Assembly: GCA_002708885.1 (NCBI GenBank)
Contig: PAPL01000002.1
Span: 50,697 to 88,775, forward strand
Direction of reading: 5' to 3'
DNA from: Verrucomicrobiales bacterium
GTDB taxonomy: Bacteria > Verrucomicrobiota > Verrucomicrobiia > Verrucomicrobiales > DEV007
Length of the DNA stretch: 38,079 nucleotides
Position 1 is the stretch's first letter. Each line of letters begins with the position of its first letter. A program made the translations under genes and the position numbers. The notes under the pieces are model-generated. The model saw only the letters and a program-made list of their open reading frames with translations, was not told the DNA's origin and ran no database searches. Below are positions 32,311-38,079 of the stretch, one piece after another.

Positions 32311-33192
32311 ATGTCAAATATCGATGATTTAGAGCCTGCAATAGCTGTCATTGGAGGAAGCGGACTTTACGAAATAGAAGGAGCCGAGAAGATTGATGAG
32401 TGTAAAATAAAAACGCCTTACGGCGATCCTTCAGATAATATTACCGAGTGCCGTATCGAGGGCAGAAGAGTATTTTTTCTTCCTCGTCACGGCAAGGGGC
32501 ATACGATCCTTCCTCATGAACTTAATCACAGGGCAAACTTCTGGGCCTTGAAATCTTTGGGAGTGCGTTGGGTCATTGCAGTAACGGCTGTGGGTAGTTT
32601 GCAGGACAGGTATGCTCCGAGAGACATCGTTCTTCCTGACCAGTATTTTGACAGAACTAGTCGCCGGAGTGAGCATACTTTCTTTGGTGATGGAATATGT
32701 GCTCACATTGCATTCGGGGACCCTGTCAGTGAGGAATTGCGGTCATTGCTTTTTGAAATCGCTAAGGAGGTGCATCAAGAGAAAGTTTATAATGGAGGAA
32801 CTTATGTGAATATGGATGGTCCGGCATTCTCGACCCGTGCGGAGTCTTTAAATAATCAAAGATTAGGTTTTGATGTGATAGGAATGACTAATTTGCCTGA
32901 GGCCAAGTTAGCAAGAGAAGCTGAAATGGCTTTGGCTACCCTTTCGATGATAACGGATTATGATTGTTGGAAGGAAGAAGAGGATCCTGTCACTGCAGAG
33001 ACAGTCATTGGTCATTTGAAAGCTAACGCTCAAGCAGCAAAGAAAATAATAGCTACTGTGATTCCCACCATTCCAAAGGATCCGGACTGGCCGGTACATA
33101 CAGCACTTTCTAATGCAATATTGACAGACCGTTCACTTTGGCCAGAGAAGACAAAGCGAAAGCTTGAGCCTATCATAGAGAGATTCTTATAA
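32311..33192 (+). CDS. mtnP: S-methyl-5'-thioadenosine phosphorylase
   Basis: A 293-residue phosphorylase that splits methylthioadenosine with phosphate to adenine and methylthioribose-1-phosphate. Motifs are 'AVIGGSGLY' (12-20), 'FLPRHGKGHTILPHELNHRANFWALK', 'VTAVGSLQD', 'YVNMDGPAFSTRAES' and 'IGMTNLPEAKLAREAE'. The pattern fits MTAP rather than purine nucleoside phosphorylase. The adenine released could be used by the Apt encoded at 3.7-4.2 kb, and the pathway feeds methionine salvage. It converges on the aminotransferase gene with 5 nt between stops. Confidence 0.95.
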   Translation: MSNIDDLEPAIAVIGGSGLYEIEGAEKIDECKIKTPYGDPSDNITECRIEGRRVFFLPRHGKGHTILPHELNHRANFWALKSLGVRWVIAVTAVGSLQDRYAPRDIVLPDQYFDRTSRRSEHTFFGDGICAHIAFGDPVSEELRSLLFEIAKEVHQEKVYNGGTYVNMDGPAFSTRAESLNNQRLGFDVIGMTNLPEAKLAREAEMALATLSMITDYDCWKEEEDPVTAETVIGHLKANAQAAKKIIATVIPTIPKDPDWPVHTALSNAILTDRSLWPEKTKRKLEPIIERFL

Positions 33193-33197
33193 AGGCA

Positions 33198-34466
33198 TTA
33201 AATATTATAGGATTTAGAGACCTCATCAGCAATTATTTGGATCCCTTCCTTCACGATCTTTTCAGATTGAGAAAAGGTGACTCTGATACATTCATGACTA
33301 TGAGTCCAATGGTCTACTAACCCAAAGAAAAAATACTCTCCGGGAACTACAAGAACGTCCCTTTTTTTGAGTCTTTCATACAACTCAATAGTTGTGATAG
33401 GTAATTCAGGAAACCAAAACCATAAAAAGAAAGCCCCCTCACTTTCATGTAATCTGTAGGGAATTGTATTCCCGAAAGCCTCTTCCACATATGAACGTGC
33501 ATTTAACATGCGTTTTTTGTAGAACGGTTTGATAAGATCTCTACTTAATCTCATTAACTCACCACTCTCAATGAGCGGCAAACTAAGTGCCTGACCTATA
33601 TTATTATTTGCGAGCCCAACGACTGCATTTGCTGCGGTCACGGCAGCTATTATTTTTTCAGGGCCGATAATGATGCCAGTTCTGGTACCTGGAAGCCCAA
33701 GTTTTGATAAGCTCAGAGTTAAAATAATGTGTTCATCCAATATTGGATTTGCTTCAGTGTAGATAGCTCCCGGGAATGGGTTCCCATACGCATTATCGAT
33801 AATTAACGGAATACCTTTAGATCTGGCGATTTTAGAGAGGCGATTAATTTCTTCATCAGTTAGGACATTCCCACTTGGATTAGTTGGTCTGGAAACACAA
33901 ATAGCTGCGATTTTATCGTCAACTTCAAGTTCATCAAAGTCCACATGATATTTGAAGCCATTTTGTCCCTTCTTCTCAATAACAGCAGGATGGGTTACAA
34001 AGATGTCTTGAGTGATTCCCTGATTAGCATACCCAATATATTCTGGAGCCAATGGCAATAATATTTTCTTCTGCTGACCATTTGTGAATTCTCCTGCGAG
34101 TATATTAAATAGAAAGAAAAATCCAGTTTGTGCGCCAGAAGTAACGGCAATGTTCTCTGGCTCTAAATTCCATCCGTATTCATTGTTAAGGGTCTTTGCA
34201 ACTGCTCTTAAAAATTTTGGATTTCCAGATGGTGGATCGTAATTAACTAAGGCCGAATTAAAATCGTTTTTTTCTTCTAAAAGTTCAGCAGTTCGTTTTC
34301 TCCAAATAGATTGAACTTCTGGTATTGATGCTGGGTTTCCACCGCCCATCATTCGCATATTAGTTTGTTCATTGAGCGCTGCTCCCAAATCTTTCATGAG
34401 GTCCACAATCCCTCCTTTTCGTTCAAGTTTTTCTCCGAAAATGGAGAATTTGAAATCAAAACTCAT
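33198..34466 (-). CDS. avtA: AvtA-type (valine-pyruvate) PLP aminotransferase
   Basis: A 422-residue fold-type I aminotransferase. The PLP Lys is K255 in 'LSLSKLGLPGTRTG', with the ring-binding region 'IIDNAYGNPFPG' (222-233) and 'RPTNPSGN' (193-200). The N-terminus 'MSFDFKFSIFGEKLERKGGIVDLMKDLGAAL' and 'RMMGGGNPASIPEV' are characteristic of AvtA (valine-pyruvate transaminase). It would move amino groups between alanine/pyruvate and branched-chain keto acids, linking to the leucine pathway (leuCD). It is divergent from the IF-1 gene. No Shine-Dalgarno sequence. Confidence 0.88.
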   Translation of the reverse strand: MSFDFKFSIFGEKLERKGGIVDLMKDLGAALNEQTNMRMMGGGNPASIPEVQSIWRKRTAELLEEKNDFNSALVNYDPPSGNPKFLRAVAKTLNNEYGWNLEPENIAVTSGAQTGFFFLFNILAGEFTNGQQKKILLPLAPEYIGYANQGITQDIFVTHPAVIEKKGQNGFKYHVDFDELEVDDKIAAICVSRPTNPSGNVLTDEEINRLSKIARSKGIPLIIDNAYGNPFPGAIYTEANPILDEHIILTLSLSKLGLPGTRTGIIIGPEKIIAAVTAANAVVGLANNNIGQALSLPLIESGELMRLSRDLIKPFYKKRMLNARSYVEEAFGNTIPYRLHESEGAFFLWFWFPELPITTIELYERLKKRDVLVVPGEYFFFGLVDHWTHSHECIRVTFSQSEKIVKEGIQIIADEVSKSYNI

Positions 34467-34494
34467 GGTGCTTTAAAGGATTTTAGAGTCAATG

Positions 34495-34523
34495 ATTGTA
34501 GCTTGCATTGATTTTTATATGAA
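34495..34523 (-). promoter_or_regulatory. Candidate promoter of the avtA gene
   Basis: On the minus strand TTCATA (34523-34518), 17 nt, TACAAT (34500-34495), about 28 nt before the ATG. The -10 matches five of six bases and the -35 four of six. Confidence 0.35.
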
Positions 34524-34577
34524 TAAAGGGCATGAAAATGTGCAAATTTGTCAAAAATGTGTTAAAATGTTCTTAAC

Positions 34578-34598
34578 TTGTGATTTAAAAATTCACAA
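34578..34598. repeat. Inverted repeat just upstream of the IF-1 gene
   Basis: TTGTGA (34578-34583) and TCACAA (34593-34598) are perfect complements separated by 9 nt, ending 11 nt before the start codon. The spacing does not fit a CRP site (TGTGA-N6-TCACA). A possible operator or leader hairpin. Confidence 0.3.
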
Positions 34599-34609
34599 AT
34601 TAATCATTT

Positions 34610-34924
34610 ATGGGTAACGAAAAAAGAACCAGAGCGCGAAAAGCAAGATCAAGAAGAGTAGACAAGAAAGCCATTGAGGAGGGCAGTAAGCGGCGGCGTG
34701 AAGGAGCAGCTGCTAGTAAATCTCACGAAGCAGAAGGTACAATATCTGCTGTTTTAGCCGGCACTATGTTTAAGGTGAAATTGTCTAATGGCCATGAGTT
34801 ATTGGCACATATCTCTGGAAAAATGAGGAAAAGATTTATCAGGCTAGTCGTTGGAGACAGGGTAAAGCTTGAAGTTTCTCCTTACGATATAGACAAGGCA
34901 CGTATTACTTATCGCTTAGGATAA
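34610..34924 (+). CDS. infA: Translation initiation factor IF-1 with basic N-terminal extension
   Basis: A 104-residue protein. From about residue 39 it is a clear IF-1: 'EAEGTISAVLAGTMFKVKLSNGHELLAHISGKMRKRFIRLVVGDRVKLEVSPYDIDKARITYRLG'. Ordinary IF-1 is about 72 residues; here some 33 extra residues rich in Arg and Lys precede it (EKRTRARKARSRRVDKK, SKRRRE). IF-1 blocks the A site of the 30S subunit during initiation, so a basic tail would probably contact rRNA. An ATG start further in would not give a standard IF-1, as no internal Met lies before the OB fold. parB follows 110 nt downstream. Confidence 0.93.
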   Translation: MGNEKRTRARKARSRRVDKKAIEEGSKRRREGAAASKSHEAEGTISAVLAGTMFKVKLSNGHELLAHISGKMRKRFIRLVVGDRVKLEVSPYDIDKARITYRLG

Positions 34925-34999
34925 GCTCACAAATTTCAATGTGGATTAGTTTACAGATTTAATTCTGTATATTCAGCTTAATTTTTCTTTCAGCTTATC

Positions 35000-35028
35000 T
35001 TGCCAGTTTTATCAGTTTCGCCTAGCCT
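35000..35028 (+). promoter_or_regulatory. Candidate leaderless promoter of parB
   Basis: TTGCCA (35000-35005), exactly 17 nt, TAGCCT (35023-35028), then 6 nt to the ATG at 35035. The expected transcription start would be at the start codon. The -35 matches four and the -10 three of six bases. Confidence 0.35.
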
Positions 35029-35034
35029 CATTGG

Positions 35035-35940
35035 ATGGCCAAGCAGGCTCTAGGAAAAGGTTTAGGTGCATTAATTGGAAAAGTTAGTAAGGACAGTTCC
35101 AAAGCGGCACCTGTCAGTATGGATCCCGGACCAGGTGATCGGGTAGTCACCGCTGTGCTCACAGATATTGTCCCGAGTCCGCTGCAGCCTAGGAAGCATT
35201 TTAGTGACGAATCACTTGATGAGCTAGTTGAATCCATTAGGGAGCATGGAGTCATTCAACCTCTAATTGTTCGAAAAGTTAAAAGTAAGCTTGAGCTTAT
35301 TGCCGGGGAAAGGCGGTGGAGGGCATGCCAGAAATTAGAGGTAGAATCGGTCCCTGTTATTTTCCGTGAAGCCAGTGACAGAGACGTTCTTGAAATGGCG
35401 CTCATTGAGAATCTGCAGCGTGAAGATTTGAATCCTGTCGAGGAGGCCCAGGCCTATACCCGACTAGCGAAGGACTTTGGAATGACTCAAGAAGAGATTG
35501 CAACAAGAGTTGGCAAAAACCGCGCGACAGTTGCAAATGCTATGCGGCTACTTGACCTTTCGAGTGAGGTTCAAAAATATTTAGTGGCAGGCCACATAAG
35601 TATTGGTCATGCCAAGGTCATTCTTGGGGTTAAACTTAAAAATGATCAGACAGTTCTTGCGGACCAGATCATTAAAGGCGGAATGACTGTAAGGTCCGCG
35701 GAAAAGCTGATCAGTGATCATTTGAATCCTGATAATAAAAAAACAGGAAGTACAAGAAACAAGGCACAAGGACAGTTATCAGCTGCTCTATCCAAGGTTC
35801 AGCAACGTCTAAGAGATAGACTGTCCACTCAAGTGCAAATTCATCAGGGTTCGAAGAAGGGTAAGATTGAAATCGAATATTACAGCAACGAGGATCTTCA
35901 GAGGATACTTGAGCTGATCGGTGCGACCGATGCAGATTAG
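35035..35940 (+). CDS. parB: Chromosome-partitioning protein ParB
   Basis: A 301-residue DNA-binding CTPase of the ParABS system. It opens 'KQALGKGLGALIG', the typical ParB N-terminus; 'PSPLQPRKHF' and 'LIAGERRWRAC' (GERRxRA CTP-binding motif, near 91-98) follow, then 'IENLQREDLNPVEEAQAY' and a helix-turn-helix with 'QEEIATRVGKNRATVANAMRLL'. The C-terminal dimer domain ends 'GKIEIEYYSNEDLQRILELI'. parA is usually just upstream, but here the upstream gene is infA, so parA must lie elsewhere. A predicted promoter has its -10 box 6 nt before the ATG. It overlaps the next gene by 11 bp. Confidence 0.95.
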   Translation: MAKQALGKGLGALIGKVSKDSSKAAPVSMDPGPGDRVVTAVLTDIVPSPLQPRKHFSDESLDELVESIREHGVIQPLIVRKVKSKLELIAGERRWRACQKLEVESVPVIFREASDRDVLEMALIENLQREDLNPVEEAQAYTRLAKDFGMTQEEIATRVGKNRATVANAMRLLDLSSEVQKYLVAGHISIGHAKVILGVKLKNDQTVLADQIIKGGMTVRSAEKLISDHLNPDNKKTGSTRNKAQGQLSAALSKVQQRLRDRLSTQVQIHQGSKKGKIEIEYYSNEDLQRILELIGATDAD

Positions 35941-36868
35941 TTATAAGAGAATCCTTACTCTTATTTCTTTTGCTGTTTTTTTTAGTATAACAGTTATTTT
36001 CTTGCAGGGATGCAAGCCAAATAAGAGTCAATTTTCTGGCACTAATGCCTATCAACATGTGGAATCGTTGGTGGATTTTGGTCCTCGAATTCCTGGTTCT
36101 CAAGCCATAGAAAATGCACGTCTGTACATAGAGAGAAAGTTACAAGAATTTGGATGGGTGACGGTCCGTCAATCATTCAATGATGATACTCCTAATGGAT
36201 CCATAGAATTTATTAACCTTAGGGCCCGGTTTCCAATGATTCCTGATGATGGTATTGAGTGGAAGGATGGGGGGAATATAATTTTATTATGTTCACACTA
36301 CGATACCAAAATATTGAAAGGCATTGAATTTATCGGAGCCAATGATGGGGGGTCAAGTACAGGAGTATTGCTGGAATTGGCTAGAGTTTTTTCCAATTCT
36401 ACAGAAATGGCAAGGAGAGTTGAGTTGGTGTTTTTCGATGGTGAAGAAGCGATAGTGGATTTCACCCCCACTGATGGTCTTTATGGTAGCCGTTATTATG
36501 CAAAATTTTGGAGAAGTGCTCCAATTGATAAGAAGCCAGAAGCAGCATATGTTCTCGATTTAGTTGGTGATAAGAGTATGCGTATTGATCCACCATATGA
36601 TTCGCCTTCTAACCTACTCTCAGAATTATACACAGCAGCTAACAATTTGGGTCATAGATCCCTATTTGGGATTTATCCTACCCCAATAACTGATGACCAT
36701 GTTCCGCTTAATGCAGCGGGCATTCCGGCCTTAAATATTATTGATTCGCATTATATTAGCAAAGGCAAGTGGCATACTGCTGGGGACAATTTGAATTCAA
36801 TTTCAGAGGAAAATATGGATATTATTGGAGAAGTGGTGGAAGAACTAATGAAAATAAAACTTAACTGA
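35930..36868 (+). CDS. Glutaminyl-peptide cyclotransferase-like M28 lipoprotein
   Basis: A 312-residue lipoprotein (lipobox 'FLQGC', Cys at about 28 from the ATG). The body matches zinc-dependent glutaminyl cyclases of the M28 fold: 'HYDTK' (H123), 'GANDGGSSTGVLLELAR' (D139), 'VFFDGEEAIVDFTPTDGLYGSRYYAK' (E172/E173), 'DDHVPLNAAGIPALNIID' and 'WHTAGDN'. The 'FFDGEEA...DGLYGSR' and 'DDHxPL..AGIP' runs favour cyclase over aminopeptidase. Such enzymes convert N-terminal Gln of exported proteins to pyroglutamate. A GTG at 35921 is also in frame; the ATG at 35930 is preferred. It overlaps parB by 11 bp, so it is coupled to it. Confidence 0.8.
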   Translation: MQISYKRILTLISFAVFFSITVIFLQGCKPNKSQFSGTNAYQHVESLVDFGPRIPGSQAIENARLYIERKLQEFGWVTVRQSFNDDTPNGSIEFINLRARFPMIPDDGIEWKDGGNIILLCSHYDTKILKGIEFIGANDGGSSTGVLLELARVFSNSTEMARRVELVFFDGEEAIVDFTPTDGLYGSRYYAKFWRSAPIDKKPEAAYVLDLVGDKSMRIDPPYDSPSNLLSELYTAANNLGHRSLFGIYPTPITDDHVPLNAAGIPALNIIDSHYISKGKWHTAGDNLNSISEENMDIIGEVVEELMKIKLN

Positions 36869-37106
36869 TAGGATATTTCTGTTCGATCTCATAGAGATAA
36901 AAATTATTCTTATAGTTAGTTAAATTTAAATCATTTTTGTATATAACAATATAATTTCAGTTATTTAATTATTCTAAATAAATTATTTTATTAAATAAAT
37001 TATTTTATTATTGATAATATTAGATATATTATTCACTTTCATATAGTTAAGAATTCATATATGAGGCGGCACATCATAATTAAAATAAAATATACCCCTG
37101 AAAAAA
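36869..37106. other. Very AT-rich intergenic region
   Basis: About 240 nt with no gene seen. It contains a perfect 2 x 17-bp tandem repeat at 36975-37008 and long runs of A and T. The compositional break from the preceding coding DNA is obvious by eye. Confidence 0.6.
36975..37008. repeat. Perfect 2 x 17-bp AT-only tandem repeat
   Basis: TAAATAAATTATTTTAT occurs twice back to back (36975-36991 and 36992-37008), about 100 nt before the small coiled-coil gene. Likely slippage-prone; could affect promoter bending. Confidence 0.8.
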
Positions 37107-37520
37107 ATGGTTAGTAGAGCACAAAAAATAAAAACTCTCGAAGAAAGAATTAATGCACTTAAGCGTGAGGCCACTACCGAGTTAAAAAAAACTATTAAAC
37201 AGAAGGAAAGAGAAATACAAAAATTAGGCCAAGAGTATGTCCAGACCTTTAATGACGATTTTGTATTCAAAGTCAGTGTCAGAAAGAATGATAAAAAAAA
37301 TCTCACAAAAAAAATAACTGGAAGGCAGAGACTCACTAAACAAGACAAGATAAAATTACAAGATCAGATAACCAAATACCTGTCACGTACACCCCGGAGT
37401 ATTTCTGAAATCTGTGAAAAGGTTGGCAGGCCTGTGAATCAAGTGAGAAATGTTCTGAGGAATATCAAACGATTAAAGAAGCAGGGAGCAAAGAGAAATA
37501 CGACTTACGTTATAAAATAA
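37107..37520 (+). CDS. Small basic protein with coiled coil and possible winged-helix domain
   Basis: A 137-residue protein not assigned to a family. Residues about 4-45 form a coiled coil (KIKTLEERINALKREATTELKKTI...), the middle is strongly Lys-rich, and about 80-137 looks like a small helix-turn-helix/winged domain ('QDQITKYLSRTPRSISEICEKVGRPVNQVRNVLRNIKRLKKQG' and a terminal strand 'TTYVIK'). A dimeric DNA-binding or nucleoid-type protein is suggested. It is A-rich with AAA Lys codons, sits alone in AT-rich DNA next to a tRNA gene and lacks a Shine-Dalgarno sequence, so it may be acquired DNA. Confidence in the coding call is good, in function low. Confidence 0.7.
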   Translation: MVSRAQKIKTLEERINALKREATTELKKTIKQKEREIQKLGQEYVQTFNDDFVFKVSVRKNDKKNLTKKITGRQRLTKQDKIKLQDQITKYLSRTPRSISEICEKVGRPVNQVRNVLRNIKRLKKQGAKRNTTYVIK

Positions 37521-37587
37521 GGCCAATCTTCAATAATTTATGCTTCTATTGTTTTACCCGCATAGAATTATAAAAACTGATCATTTA

Positions 37588-37613
37588 AAGATAAAACAAT
37601 AAAACTTTATCTT
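37588..37613. repeat. Inverted repeat downstream of the coiled-coil gene
   Basis: AAGATAAA (37588-37595) and TTTATCTT (37606-37613) form an 8-bp stem with a 10-nt loop. No T-run follows, so it is not a clear terminator. Confidence 0.3.
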
Positions 37614-37683
37614 GCGAATAAATTCTCTTTTGGTAGTTTTCCCGCTACTTTTAAGTAGATCTGCTTTATTGATCTCTTAATTA

Positions 37684-37757
37684 GCGCCCGTAGCTCAACT
37701 GGATAGAGTGCCTGACTACGGATCAGGAGGTTAGGGGTTCGACTCCTCTCGGGCGCG
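37684..37757 (+). tRNA. tRNA-Arg (anticodon ACG)
   Basis: 74 nt with a perfect acceptor stem GCGCCCG (37684-37690) with CGGGCGC (37750-37756) and discriminator G. The D arm is 'GCTCAACTGGATAGAGT', the anticodon stem CCTGA/TCAGG with loop CTACGGA giving anticodon ACG, and the T arm 'AGGGGTTCGACTCCT' has the TTCGA loop. No CCA is encoded; the 3' trailer is CTTCTTTTTTT. The wobble A is normally converted to inosine, reading CGU, CGC and CGA. Confidence 0.95.
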
Positions 37758-38079
37758 CTTCTTTTTTTCCCTGCTATTACAGACTGAAGCTATTCTTTGA
37801 TTAAAATTCATGCACGTTTTGTGTCTTCAGATGAAGAATTTTAAATCACTTCGCATCACTAATATTTAGTCTGATTTTTAACCGCTTGAGAATTCAAAAT
37901 AGTTTACAGCTATATCATACAGAAAATCGTCGAAAACTGGTTTCTTGCTAAACCATTAATCATAGTGATATATCTCTTTATTTGATAGCTAGTTACTTGA
38001 ATCTTATAACTAAAAATTCCAACTCAATAGTATCAGAAATTAGTATCTTGATTTCTTAATTTCGTTGTTAATTAATTTT
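37758..38079. other. AT-rich noncoding region to the window edge
   Basis: No open frame longer than a few dozen codons and no RNA gene recognised. It begins with a T-rich stretch after the tRNA that may end transcription. Together with the region before the tRNA, it forms more than 1 kb of mostly noncoding AT-rich DNA in an otherwise dense window. Confidence 0.5.

Noticed and set aside
34578..34598. CRP-type operator upstream of infA
   Set aside because: The half-sites TGTGA and TCACA are separated by 11 rather than 6 bases, counting the arms, or 9 between full 6-bp arms; not the CRP geometry.
36975..37008. CRISPR array
   Set aside because: Only two copies, directly abutting, AT-only, with no spacers.
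1..38079. Insertion sequences, prophage or toxin-antitoxin genes
   Set aside because: No transposase, integrase, phage structural protein or recognisable toxin motif was found in any frame.

Overview
This looks like a chromosomal stretch from a free-living Gram-negative bacterium, most likely a marine-type member of the Verrucomicrobiota (Opitutae-like). That placement is an inference. It rests on a secreted protein ending in the 'SLEKSSDLKKW...FYRL' module common in that phylum, a fused SecDF, a DUF6702 plus M1 peptidase pair, periplasmic and lipoprotein signals, a ParC-type topoisomerase with a lysine-rich tail, and an AT-leaning composition. Start codons almost never carry a Shine-Dalgarno sequence. 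Genes are packed tightly and most are housekeeping. No insertion sequence, prophage or CRISPR array was seen.

Layout. 1-1.4 kb: end of an ExbD/TolR gene, a TonB-like protein and a small membrane zinc-ribbon protein. 1.4-4.3 kb: fabF, a metallophosphoesterase and, facing them, apt. 4.3-8.7 kb: a tetrapyrrole operon, hemX-hemA-hemC-cobA/hemD, running from glutamyl-tRNA reduction to uroporphyrinogen III and precorrin-2. 8.7-11.5 kb (minus strand): secDF then rpsU. 11.8-14 kb (minus): a small unknown gene, a stand-alone MetE catalytic-domain protein and a metallo-beta-lactamase-fold hydrolase. 14.2-16.3 kb: leuC-leuD. 16.3-20 kb: a GT39-like membrane protein (minus) and an MsbA-like ABC exporter (plus). 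20-26.6 kb (minus): a phnD-phnC-phnE-phnE importer, then an M1 peptidase and a DUF6702 protein. 26.7-30 kb: a quinone oxidoreductase and, divergent from it, a topoisomerase IV A subunit. 30-34.5 kb: a subtilase-like secreted protein, mtnP and an AvtA-type aminotransferase. 34.6-36.9 kb: an extended IF-1, parB and a glutaminyl-cyclase-like lipoprotein. 36.9-38.1 kb: AT-rich DNA with a small coiled-coil/basic protein gene and tRNA-Arg(ACG).

The most interesting signals are regulatory. A perfect 12-bp inverted repeat straddles the start codon of the MetE-like gene, with a second potential hairpin just upstream. Several genes have a plausible -10 box only 6-14 nt before the start codon, suggesting leaderless or very short leaders. 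A few starts overlap the stop codon of a tiny upstream ORF (TAATG/TGATG). All six convergent gene pairs abut or overlap at their stop codons with no visible terminator. IF-1, S21 and topoisomerase IV A each carry an unusual charged tail.
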